64,000 nucleotides of DNA from Mesohalobacter halotolerans (GTDB taxonomy: Bacteria > Bacteroidota > Bacteroidia > Flavobacteriales > Flavobacteriaceae): contig NZ_SWMU01000003.1 in assembly GCF_006120725.1 (NCBI RefSeq), positions 310,001 to 374,000 of the forward strand, read 5' to 3'. A program made the translations under genes and the position numbers. Numbering within the stretch: position 1 is the first letter of the stretch; the number at the start of each line of letters is the position of its first letter. Positions 1-8,037 of this stretch are shown here, piece by piece. Below the pieces are notes generated by a model. It ran no database searches. It was given only the letters and a program-made list of their open reading frames with translations, and was not told the origin of the DNA.

Positions 1-1149
1 CGACCCGTTTTCAGATGTTTTTACAAGGCGTTCTAAAACAGAAATCAATTCTTGACTTGCTGTTTTTGCCCTCTTTCCAAAAGCCTTCCATGCGGCTTGT
101 TTTCCTTTTCTGACTTTACTCTTAATTTCTTTTTCTAACTGATCTAAATCTTCTTCAGTTGCAATTCCATTTGAAATCATCCATTGTCTCATTTGAAGAT
201 TACAATCGTGTTCGCGCTCCCAATTGAGTCGCTCTTTAGATTTATAACGTTCATGAGAACCCGACGTAGAATGTCCTTGAGGTTGGGTCACCTCAATAAC
301 GTGAATTAAAACAGGGACATGTTGCTCTCTAGCAATGGTTTCTGCTTTTTGGTAAGTTTCAATCAAATTTACATAATCCCAACCTTTAACCACTAAGATT
401 TCATAGCCGTTTGTTCCTTCTTCTTTTTGAAAACCTTGGAGTATTTCAGAGATATTTTCTTTAGTTGTTTGATATTTGGCAGGTACTGATATACCATAAT
501 CATCATCCCAAACGCTTATCACCATAGGCACTTGCAAAACACCGGCAGCATTGAAGGTCTCCCAAAACAAACCTTCACTTGTACTTGCATTTCCTATGGT
601 TCCCCAAGCTATTTCGTTACCGTCTCGAGAAAATTTTTGGGCATCAATATTTTTTTCTTCTCGATACACTTTTGACGCTTGAGCCAGACCCAATAATCTT
701 GGCATCTGACCTGCGGTTGGTGAGATATCCGGGCTAGAATTTTTTTGTTCGTTCAAGTTTTTCCATTGACCTTTTTCATCTAAACTGTGGGTCATAAAAT
801 GCCCACCCATTTGACGCCCGGCAGACATAGGCTCTTGTTCAATATCAGTATTGGCGTACAATCCGGCAAAAAATTGTTCGATAGTCAAATGTCCAATAGC
901 CATCATAAAGGTTTGGTCACGATAATAACCTGATCGCCAATCTCCATTTTTGAAGGCTTTGGCCCAAGCAATCTGTGGTACTTCCTTTCCATCTCCAAAT
1001 ATTCCGAATTTGGCTTTACCTGTTAAAACCTCTCTTCGGCCCAGTAGACTGCACTCTCTACTCGTTACTGCTATTTTGTAATCTTCTACAACTTGTTTTT
1101 GAAATTCTTCAAATGACAGTTCTTTATCTTGTACTTTTACTTGCGACAT
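1..1149 (-). CDS. 2-oxoacid dehydrogenase E1 component (alpha/beta fusion type), 3' truncated by window edge
   Basis: Reading leftward from an ATG at 1149, an open frame runs off the window with no stop, so only about 383 N-terminal residues are visible. They read as the alpha half of a thiamine-diphosphate E1 enzyme: the segment GRQMGGHFMTH, a stretch around GTIGNASTSEG that corresponds to the cofactor site, then WDDDYGISVP and the QGHSTSGSHERY loop. In Bacteroidota such proteins are usually alpha-beta fusions of about 660-690 residues that decarboxylate branched-chain 2-oxoacids, feeding branched fatty acid synthesis and amino acid breakdown. Whether the beta half follows cannot be seen here. 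A -7 element lies just upstream at 1169-1176. Substrate (branched-chain 2-oxoacid versus pyruvate) is inferred from family and is not certain. Confidence 0.85.
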   Translation of the reverse strand, partial: MSQVKVQDKELSFEEFQKQVVEDYKIAVTSRECSLLGRREVLTGKAKFGIFGDGKEVPQIAWAKAFKNGDWRSGYYRDQTFMMAIGHLTIEQFFAGLYANTDIEQEPMSAGRQMGGHFMTHSLDEKGQWKNLNEQKNSSPDISPTAGQMPRLLGLAQASKVYREEKNIDAQKFSRDGNEIAWGTIGNASTSEGLFWETFNAAGVLQVPMVISVWDDDYGISVPAKYQTTKENISEILQGFQKEEGTNGYEILVVKGWDYVNLIETYQKAETIAREQHVPVLIHVIEVTQPQGHSTSGSHERYKSKERLNWEREHDCNLQMRQWMISNGIATEEDLDQLEKEIKSKVRKGKQAAWKAFGKRAKTASQELISVLERLVKTSENGS

Positions 1150-1168
1150 TCTATGTTTCTTTAGGTTA

Positions 1169-1176
1169 CAAATATA
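1169..1176 (-). promoter_or_regulatory. -7 promoter element of the E1 gene
   Basis: On the minus strand these bases read TATATTTG, matching the Bacteroidetes -7 consensus TAnnTTTG, 20 bp before the ATG at 1149. No TTG -33 element is found at the usual spacing, so the call is weak. The remainder of 1150-1319 is AT-rich with no ORF. Confidence 0.4.
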
Positions 1177-1319
1177 CTATTTTTCAATCAATTTGTTATG
1201 TTGTGAAATGACTTCAAAATTAGATATTCTACAATTGAAAGTATATTCTTTCTATATTATTTATTATATTTTTAATTAAAATGGAAAAAACTGTTTTTTA
1301 TTTAATGATTTAATCTCAT

Positions 1320-3527
1320 TTATTGCTTTGCTAAAGCCTTTAAAAATGATCTGACTTCCTCTACGTGTTTTACATAATATTTGGCGTTGGTTTTTCTAAT
1401 TCCAACTTTAATCGTATGCGCCTCGTCAGGCAAATCTTCAAACATATATTCATCGGTCCAGTCGTCGCCAATAGCTATGATGTTATCAAAGGTTTTTTCC
1501 TTAAGCACCTGCAAAGCTGCGTAACCTTTACTAACTTTTGTACTCTTAACTTCGACTACTTCCTTTCCATGAAAGACAGATAAATCTGTATTTGAGGTTA
1601 AACTTGTTAAAACGGTATTGATTTCAGTTACCCGTTTTTCGCCCATTTCTATATCTGCAGCACCATAATGCCATGCTAGCGAAAATCGGTTCACATCTAA
1701 ATACGATCCCGGTGTTCTGTCCACAAAAGTTTCCAATACCGGTATAACATCTTCCATCCAATCTGTTTTTAGAGCTTCAAGCTCTGTCCAAATGTTGTGT
1801 TTTCGATAAAATGCCCCGTGGTCTGATATCAGTCTATAATCGGTATCAGCAAACCATTTTTGAAAATCTTCATTTTTACTACAACTCGTAATACATATTT
1901 CTAGTTTAGGGTTTTGAGAAACATTTGATAAAATTTCATAAAGCGCCTCATCTGGCTTTTTGTCTTCAACATTGTCCTTATAATCTACCAAAGTACCGTT
2001 ATATCCTAAAAATATAATCGTAGATTTTGAATCTTCAACAGACCTTAAAATGTTATCCTGATGGTTTTCATTCAAGCGTTCTGCTTCAACATACTGACTT
2101 ACATTTTGAGAAGAATCTAAAGCTGTCATAAATTCTTCTGCCCATCGTTCTACGCTGTATCTTGACACTCTTTTTTGCAGACTTACCATTCTACTTTTTT
2201 GTTCTGCCAAAGGCATTTCCAAAGCGCGCTTTAAGGTATCTGCTATTTCCTCAAAATTGAAGGGGTTAATTTGTAATGCTTCCCCAAGTTCTTTAGATGC
2301 ACCAGTCATCTCACTCAGTACTAGTACTCCGTCTTGTTGTGTTCTTGTAGCCACGTATTCTTTGGCGACCAGATTCATACCGTCTCTTACCGGAGTAATC
2401 AAAGCTACGTCTGATGAGGTATACAAATCAATAAGATTTTCAAATGGCATAGTCCTAAAAAAATACCAAATCGGTGTCCAGCTTACGGTTGAAAATTGTC
2501 CATTGATGCGACCAACCAACTCGTCTGTTTCACGTTTTAACTTTTGATATTGTGGTACCTGGGAGCGTGAAGGCACAGCCAGCATGATTAAACGAATTTT
2601 TTCTTTGTATTCCGGGTATTTATTTAAAAAATATTCAAAAGCGCGAATTCTATTGGGTATTCCTTTTGTGTAGTCCAAACGATCTATAGATAAAACCATT
2701 TTAGCCGATTTGCTTTCATTAAGATGTTCATCTAGTCTACGCTGTACTTCGCTTTTTTGTCGGTTGCTTTGTTTTAGATTATCTTTTGCCGCATTTTCAA
2801 ATTTTTTATAGTCGATTCCCATGGGAAAAGAGTCTACTTTAATGACGCGATTATCATGCGTGATTTTATTAAACTTGACTTCTTTGTTTGCTATTCTTTT
2901 AACCGAACTTAAAAAATGCCGCTCGTAATCGTAGGTATGAAACCCTAACAAATCAGAACCCAGCATACCTTCTAAAATTTCTTTTCTTTTCGGAAATGTT
3001 CTGAATATTTCATAAGATGGAAATGGTATGTGAAGAAAGAAACCTATGGGAACTTCAGGTTTGGCTGCTTTGATCATTTGTGGTAGCAATAAGAGTTGGT
3101 AATCGTGAACCCAAACTTTATCGCCATCTTCAATTTGATCTATCACAACTTTTGCAAATTTTTCATTGACTCGCTTGTAGCTTTCCCAAGCTTCTTTTTC
3201 AAATTCTGTGTATTCCAGAAAATAGTGAAAAAGCGGCCACAGCGTACGATTACTAAAGCCGTAGTAATAATTTTGAATGTCATCTTTGGTGAGATTGACC
3301 CCTACACATTGCTCTTTTTTTACTGCAATATCAACTTTTGACCTTAAATCTTCATCTATTTCATCATCAGTCAAACCTGTCCATCCTACCCAAACCCCAT
3401 TACTGTCTTTATGAACCGATTTCATTCCGGTAGCTAAACCACCAACACTTGGGGTGACATCTATTCCATTATCAGAACGTTTGACTTGAAGCGGTAAGCG
3501 GTTTGAAACAATTATTGTTTTATTCAT
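1320..3527 (-). CDS. otsA: Trehalose-6-phosphate synthase fused to a degenerate trehalose-6-phosphate phosphatase domain
   Basis: Residues 1 to about 470 are a GT20 trehalose-6-phosphate synthase, joining UDP-glucose and glucose-6-phosphate. Intact motifs include VSNRLP at the N-terminus, GGLATGM, VWVHDYQLLLLP, GFFLHIPFPS, DRLDYTKGIP and DGMNLVAKEY. Residues from about 495 to 735 form a HAD-type phosphatase domain as in OtsB. Its first motif, normally DYDGTL, here reads GYNGTL (residues 508-513): both the nucleophilic Asp (G508) and the acid/base Asp two residues on (N510) are replaced. Motif IV, GDDWTDE (687-693), is kept, and motif II (normally SGR) is also altered. The synthase half looks active and the phosphatase half looks catalytically dead. 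A GH15 gene starts divergently 82 bp away. The gene would normally be annotated as a bifunctional otsAB; that second function is doubtful here. Confidence 0.9.
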   Translation of the reverse strand: MNKTIIVSNRLPLQVKRSDNGIDVTPSVGGLATGMKSVHKDSNGVWVGWTGLTDDEIDEDLRSKVDIAVKKEQCVGVNLTKDDIQNYYYGFSNRTLWPLFHYFLEYTEFEKEAWESYKRVNEKFAKVVIDQIEDGDKVWVHDYQLLLLPQMIKAAKPEVPIGFFLHIPFPSYEIFRTFPKRKEILEGMLGSDLLGFHTYDYERHFLSSVKRIANKEVKFNKITHDNRVIKVDSFPMGIDYKKFENAAKDNLKQSNRQKSEVQRRLDEHLNESKSAKMVLSIDRLDYTKGIPNRIRAFEYFLNKYPEYKEKIRLIMLAVPSRSQVPQYQKLKRETDELVGRINGQFSTVSWTPIWYFFRTMPFENLIDLYTSSDVALITPVRDGMNLVAKEYVATRTQQDGVLVLSEMTGASKELGEALQINPFNFEEIADTLKRALEMPLAEQKSRMVSLQKRVSRYSVERWAEEFMTALDSSQNVSQYVEAERLNENHQDNILRSVEDSKSTIIFLGYNGTLVDYKDNVEDKKPDEALYEILSNVSQNPKLEICITSCSKNEDFQKWFADTDYRLISDHGAFYRKHNIWTELEALKTDWMEDVIPVLETFVDRTPGSYLDVNRFSLAWHYGAADIEMGEKRVTEINTVLTSLTSNTDLSVFHGKEVVEVKSTKVSKGYAALQVLKEKTFDNIIAIGDDWTDEYMFEDLPDEAHTIKVGIRKTNAKYYVKHVEEVRSFLKALAKQ

Positions 3528-3609
3528 TGCAATACTTTGTTTTATCGAAAATTTTTCTCTTAATTTAGCGAAAGATTTTTATTTACATCACAAATTCCAA
3601 TTTATTTTT

Positions 3610-5382
3610 ATGAACAATCTTGATTATGGTATTATAGGTAATTGTCGATCAGCTGCTCTGGTTTCTAAAACAGCTTCTATAGATTGGTGTTGTTTACCAG
3701 AATTTGATTCTGCTTCAGTTTTTGCTAAGATTCTCGACCATGAAAAAGGCGGGCATTTTGGGTTTTTAAATACTGATGATTATGAGATAAATCAATTTTA
3801 TATCAAAAATACTTGTGTATTGAAAACCCAGTTTAAAAATGAGGATGCTGGGTTTGAAGTCTTAGATTTTTTACCGAGATATCAAAAACCTAATCGAGAA
3901 TATCACGCCCCACCAGAATTTATAAGGTACATTAGGATTTTATACGGTCAACCTAAGATAAAAGTAGATTATCAACCGCGACTAGAATATGCCAAGGGCA
4001 AAACAGATATTTTTGACAAAAAAGAATTTGTAGTAGGGCTTATTGAAGATGAAGAGCACTTTGATTCTTTATTTCTGTATTCCAATTTAGATCACAACAA
4101 AATCATCCATTCTGAGTCTATCACCCTGACAGAAAATGCATTTTTCTTATTGAGCTATAATGAAAAAATTGATTTACCAAACCTCAACGGTATCGCTTTG
4201 GAGTATGAGAGAACAAAAGTTTACTGGCTTGACTGGTGTCACAAAACCCCACATTTTAATCATTTTAAAGATGAAGTTTTAAGAAGTGCTTTAACCTTAA
4301 AATTATTGAGTTACGATAAAAGTGGTGCCATATTAGCAGCCGCTACCACTTCACTTCCAGAAACTATTGGCGAAGTTAGAAACTGGGATTACAGATTTTG
4401 TTGGATAAGAGATGCTTCCATGGTGGTTAAAGTTATTTCTCAAATGGGACACCATCGGATGGCCAAACGCTACTTACAATTTATCATTGATTTGATTCCG
4501 GATAAAAATGAAAAGCTTCAAATCATGTATGGCATTAACAAGGAAAAAAAGTTGACCGAACATGTTTTAGACCACTTATCCGGTTATGAAGACTCTAAAC
4601 CCGTCAGGACAGGAAACGCCGCTTATCAACAAAAACAAAATGACATTTATGGCATTTTGATGGATGTGATTTACCAAGAACTTTTGAAATACAAATGCGA
4701 TGTCGAAAACAAAGAAGAATTATGGACCATTACAAAGGGCATCGCTTGGGTTGTAAAACATCACTGGAAAGAGCCTGATAAAGGGATTTGGGAATTTAGA
4801 CAAGGCGATAGGCATTTCACATTTTCAAAAGTCTTATGTTGGGTCGCCATTGATAGGGCTATAAAAGTTTCTAAAATGCTGGGGAAAAGCTCAAAATTGT
4901 ACCGCTGGGAAAAATTGGAACAAGACATAAAATCTGATATTCTTAAAAAATCATGGAATAGCAAAGTTCAAGCCTTTACCCAATCTTATGATTCTGAAGA
5001 CCTAGATGCATCGGTTTTACTTATGGAAACTTATGGTTTTATAGAGGCAAAGCATCCCAAATTTATCAAAACTGTTGAAGCCATTGGTAGAGATTTAACC
5101 TATGACGGTCTACTGTATCGCTATAAAAACAAGGACGATTTTGGTTTGCCTAAATCTTCTTTTACGATTTGTACTTTTTGGTATATCAACAGCCTTAATA
5201 AAATTGGTAAAACCAAAGAAGCCTTAGCTCAGTTTAAAACTTTGCTCAGCTATTCCAATCACCTCGGTTTGTTTAGTGAAGATATCGACTTCAAAACCAA
5301 GCGACTTCTGGGCAATTTTCCTCAAGCCTATTCTCATCTAGCTTTAATTGAAACTGTGATGAACTTTGAAAAAGTGTTGTAG
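3610..5382 (+). CDS. Glycoside hydrolase family 15 protein (glucoamylase/trehalase-like)
   Basis: This 590-residue protein fits the GH15 layout: an N-terminal beta-sandwich of about 220 residues beginning DYGIIGNCRSAALVS, then an (alpha/alpha)6 barrel containing the hallmark RNWDYRFCWIRDA and a C-terminal NFPQAYSHLALI. The N-terminal GNC/IDWCCLPEFDS signature is shared with bacterial GH15 proteins that act as glucoamylases or as trehalases. No signal peptide is seen, so it is probably cytoplasmic. It is transcribed divergently from the trehalose-6-phosphate synthase, a pairing suggesting a role in trehalose or alpha-glucan turnover. Family is clear; the substrate is inferred from context only. 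A minisatellite follows downstream. Confidence 0.88.
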   Translation: MNNLDYGIIGNCRSAALVSKTASIDWCCLPEFDSASVFAKILDHEKGGHFGFLNTDDYEINQFYIKNTCVLKTQFKNEDAGFEVLDFLPRYQKPNREYHAPPEFIRYIRILYGQPKIKVDYQPRLEYAKGKTDIFDKKEFVVGLIEDEEHFDSLFLYSNLDHNKIIHSESITLTENAFFLLSYNEKIDLPNLNGIALEYERTKVYWLDWCHKTPHFNHFKDEVLRSALTLKLLSYDKSGAILAAATTSLPETIGEVRNWDYRFCWIRDASMVVKVISQMGHHRMAKRYLQFIIDLIPDKNEKLQIMYGINKEKKLTEHVLDHLSGYEDSKPVRTGNAAYQQKQNDIYGILMDVIYQELLKYKCDVENKEELWTITKGIAWVVKHHWKEPDKGIWEFRQGDRHFTFSKVLCWVAIDRAIKVSKMLGKSSKLYRWEKLEQDIKSDILKKSWNSKVQAFTQSYDSEDLDASVLLMETYGFIEAKHPKFIKTVEAIGRDLTYDGLLYRYKNKDDFGLPKSSFTICTFWYINSLNKIGKTKEALAQFKTLLSYSNHLGLFSEDIDFKTKRLLGNFPQAYSHLALIETVMNFEKVL

Positions 5383-5433
5383 GGGAATTAGTATTGAGAA
5401 TTTAGTATTAGGTATTGAGTATTAAGTAGTTTG

Positions 5434-5662
5434 CAGTTCTCAGTTGACAGTTCTCAGTTGACAGTTTTCAGTTGACAGTTCTCAGTTGACAGTTCTCAGT
5501 TGACAGTTCTCAGTTGACAGTTTTCAGTTGACAGTTTTCAGTTGACAGTTCTCAGTTGACAGTTCTCAGTTGACAGTTCTCAGTTGACAGTTTTCAGTTG
5601 ACAGTTTTCAGTTGACAGTTCTCAGTTGACAGTTCTCAGTTGACAGTTTTCAGTTGACAGTC
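5434..5662. repeat. 14-bp minisatellite, 15 full copies with 70-bp higher-order pattern
   Basis: Unit CAGTTGACAGTTYT is repeated head to tail 15 times without indels from 5441 to 5650, with partial units at both ends. The only variation is the 13th base (C or T). The order is CT,TT,CT,CT,CT,TT,TT,CT,CT,CT,TT,TT,CT,CT,TT, so units 3-7 and 8-12 form two identical 70-bp blocks. It lies in the 386-bp space between the convergent GH15 and blaR1 genes. Degenerate relatives (CAGTCGC and similar) follow to about 5705. No ORF or spacer-like sequence is present. Confidence 0.97.
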
Positions 5663-5768
5663 GCATTTGCAGTCGCGTTTACAGTTTTCAGTCGCTGTTT
5701 GCAGGCTTTGGGAGTTGTAATTTTAGGGTTGGAGAATTTAAATCCATTCTGAAATACCAAGGGTATTA

Positions 5769-7460
5769 TTATTCCTCTTCAATACTTAATTTTTCGATAT
5801 CTAAAAATACAGGTTTAGCTTTTTTTGTTATCATCAAAACCTGTATGTTTTTAAGGGTATTGCTCCCTGAGCTTTTCAATTTTGATTTTAAATAGCTTTC
5901 GTAATCTTTATGGTCAATAATTTGACCGTCAATCTCAAGGGCTTTATCGTCTATAAAGCGATAGGATTTCATTATGATAGCTTTTGAAACCATATTTTTT
6001 ATATCAAAATTTTCGCCATTGATTCTAAATTTTTCAATGTCTTTAAATTTTTCTAAATCAGATTTTAATTCGGCTTCAACATCAGATTTCATTTCCGTTT
6101 TATAAGGATCACCAGGCGATAAAACAACGGATATTGAATACTTTACAGAATCATCGTTTTTTTCACTTGAGCTAAATGGCAACTCATCGTTTAATCCAAA
6201 AGCAGATTTAGCATTTTCAGAATAATCCCTGTAAAAATAAAAATCATATATAGGTTGTGATCCTTTTTGGCTTGAACTACCCTTGAAGCCATCATTACAA
6301 TCTACATCCACTTTAATGGAAGTCAGTTTTTTATCTTTATTGAACTTGATTTTAGAATAGTTTACATCGATATCATATTTGTTTTTAAGATAGCGCTTTG
6401 TCCAGTCCAAAAATTCACGGTCAGCATATTTGGTAATCTTAACAGCTATCCTTTCACTTTTGTATGAAGAATCAGTTACATTGTCATTATTGTCTGTCGT
6501 GATGGTTTTGGTGTCATCAGAATATTTAACATTAGCCACTCTCGTGTTTGTTTTAGACTTATGCTTTTCCTGGGCGACAACTTTGGCCTGAAAACTCATA
6601 AAAAATGCAACTAAAATCGGAAGCACAATAATGCTTTTTAGAGCATAAATTTTTGAGGTGTTGGATTTGTTTAACATCATGATACGTTGTTTTATAGAAG
6701 ATTGAAAAAAAGTGGTTTTTATGGTTTGTAGGTCTGATGCTGAAAAACTATTACTCAGCAATACATATTGGTATTTGAGTTTATCTTTTAGAGTTTCAAT
6801 AGATTGTTTATCAGCAATATATTCGAGATTTTGCACAATTGATTGTTTATAAAACCACATGAAGGGATTGTACCAAAACAGCACGCAAAACAGGTTTGAT
6901 AAAAGAATATCTATGGAATGCCACTGGATGATATGGACTTTTTCATGCGTAAATATCATGTCAAATTTTTCTGATGCATAGTCCTTTTGACCCATAACGA
7001 TATGATTGAAAAAGGAAAATGGATTGATTGTTGCTTCAACGATGTGAACTTTATGCTGATCAATCTTTTTGTAAGGTGTTTTATAGATTTGAAATAAAAA
7101 CTTTGTGTATTTAAAAATTAAACGTGCCAACAAAATTAAGCTTACCAAAAAATAAAACTTCAAAATCGCCTCATCCCATGAAAAAGTTAAAATATCTTTG
7201 ATGGATGAAGCAAGATTTGAATGTTCAGCCGATGTAATTTGGGTATTGACCAGCGTATTGTTTAATACGTTTGATGCAGGCTCTCGCACCACAATTTTGG
7301 TATAATGTAAACCAGGTAAAATTGCTGAAATGAATAAACCAACAATGAGGTAAAATCTTTTGAAAAGATGAAAAGTATCCCGCTTTAGAAACACATGATA
7401 TATGCTAAAAAACAAGCATAATACGGCAGAAGCCTTCAGCAAATAGATCAAAGTGTCCAT
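5769..7460 (-). CDS. blaR1: BlaR1-family M56 membrane metallopeptidase (sensor/antirepressor)
   Basis: A 563-residue integral membrane protein. Residues 1-50 and about 95-128 hold N-terminal membrane segments. The zinc-peptidase motif HEKVH lies at residues 172-176, followed by a third-ligand-like NLEYIADK near 212-219, as in M56 peptidases. A further hydrophobic segment near 272-296 is followed by about 265 residues that would face the periplasm. In BlaR1/MecR1 that region is a penicillin-binding sensor; here no SxxK/KTG arrangement typical of that fold is recognised, and the region is rich in charged residues. It is expected to sense a signal and cleave or trigger loss of the BlaI repressor encoded just upstream (2-bp gap). 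The inducing ligand is unknown. Confidence 0.87.
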   Translation of the reverse strand: MDTLIYLLKASAVLCLFFSIYHVFLKRDTFHLFKRFYLIVGLFISAILPGLHYTKIVVREPASNVLNNTLVNTQITSAEHSNLASSIKDILTFSWDEAILKFYFLVSLILLARLIFKYTKFLFQIYKTPYKKIDQHKVHIVEATINPFSFFNHIVMGQKDYASEKFDMIFTHEKVHIIQWHSIDILLSNLFCVLFWYNPFMWFYKQSIVQNLEYIADKQSIETLKDKLKYQYVLLSNSFSASDLQTIKTTFFQSSIKQRIMMLNKSNTSKIYALKSIIVLPILVAFFMSFQAKVVAQEKHKSKTNTRVANVKYSDDTKTITTDNNDNVTDSSYKSERIAVKITKYADREFLDWTKRYLKNKYDIDVNYSKIKFNKDKKLTSIKVDVDCNDGFKGSSSQKGSQPIYDFYFYRDYSENAKSAFGLNDELPFSSSEKNDDSVKYSISVVLSPGDPYKTEMKSDVEAELKSDLEKFKDIEKFRINGENFDIKNMVSKAIIMKSYRFIDDKALEIDGQIIDHKDYESYLKSKLKSSGSNTLKNIQVLMITKKAKPVFLDIEKLSIEEE

Positions 7461-7462
7461 AA

Positions 7463-7825
7463 CTATTGGTTTTTGATGATTTTTAAGATGTCTTCTAAGT
7501 CTTTTTGGCTGATTTTTTCATCTTTGGCAAAAAATGAAACCAAATTTTTATAAGAACCTTTAAAAAACTTTTGAGTGGTTTGGTTGAGCATCTCACGTTG
7601 ATAATCTTCTTGTTTCACCATAGGAAAATATCTATAGGTATTACCAAAAGATTCATGGCCAACATAGTTTTTTTCTTCTAAATGCCTTATCTGGGTAGAA
7701 ACGGTATTGTAATGATAATCTTTCTCGAGCTTAGCCTTGATGTCTTTGACAAAGGCTTTACCTAAATCCCATAACACTCGCATCACTTCTTCTTCCTTTT
7801 GGGTTAATTTTTCTAATGCATCCAT
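7463..7825 (-). CDS. blaI: BlaI/MecI-family transcriptional repressor
   Basis: A 120-residue winged-helix protein (LTQKEEEVMRVLWDLG at the start, then YNTVSTQIRHLEEKNYV as the recognition region) with a short C-terminal dimerisation part. Family members bind as dimers to palindromic operators and repress until cleaved after activation of a BlaR1-type protease. It is followed after 2 bp by blaR1, forming a regulator/sensor operon. Upstream, two adjacent 22-bp dyads overlap the predicted promoter, which supports autoregulation. No beta-lactamase gene lies in the window, so the wider regulon is unknown. Confidence 0.92.
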   Translation of the reverse strand: MDALEKLTQKEEEVMRVLWDLGKAFVKDIKAKLEKDYHYNTVSTQIRHLEEKNYVGHESFGNTYRYFPMVKQEDYQREMLNQTTQKFFKGSYKNLVSFFAKDEKISQKDLEDILKIIKNQ

Positions 7826-7845
7826 GCCTATTGTGTTTGATGAAA

Positions 7846-7876
7846 CAAATATATAACTATTTTTTTAGTTATACAA
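7846..7876 (-). promoter_or_regulatory. blaI promoter (-33 and -7)
   Basis: On the minus strand a -7 box TATATTTG (7846-7853) is preceded, after 20 bp, by TTG (7874-7876), a good match to the Bacteroidetes promoter TTG-N19/20-TAnnTTTG. The predicted start of transcription falls 10-20 bp before the blaI ATG at 7825. Confidence 0.7.
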
Positions 7877-7893
7877 CTATATTTATAGTTATA
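7852..7893. promoter_or_regulatory. Tandem BlaI-type operator dyads
   Basis: Two 8-6-8 inverted repeats lie side by side: TATAACTA-N6-TAGTTATA (7852-7873, perfect) and TACAACTA-N6-TAGTTATA (7872-7893, one mismatch). Their centres are 20 bp apart, about two helical turns, so two dimers could bind on one face. Dyad 1 sits between the -33 and -7 elements and overlaps the -7; dyad 2 covers the -33. This arrangement is expected for repression by BlaI. Confidence 0.8.
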
Positions 7894-8037
7894 TATAAAT
7901 TTAATCTCTGAATTATTTAACTTAAGAGGATTAAAGACCCAAAAGGCATTTTGAAACGTTTCGGGTGAGGAAGTTTTGTGATTTTAGAAACCATCTTGGT
8001 GTTTTAAGCTCAAATTTTATAATACTTTTGCAAGTCT

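Noticed and set aside
975-1211. Plus-strand frame of 78 codons
   Set aside because: It lies antisense within the E1 dehydrogenase gene, which has strong family motifs; the frame is a shadow.
5434-5662. Possible CRISPR array in the regular repeats
   Set aside because: The 14-bp units are directly adjacent with no unique spacers and no cas genes nearby; it is a minisatellite.
5769-7825. Beta-lactam resistance locus
   Set aside because: blaI/blaR1 only; no beta-lactamase or mecA-like gene in the window.
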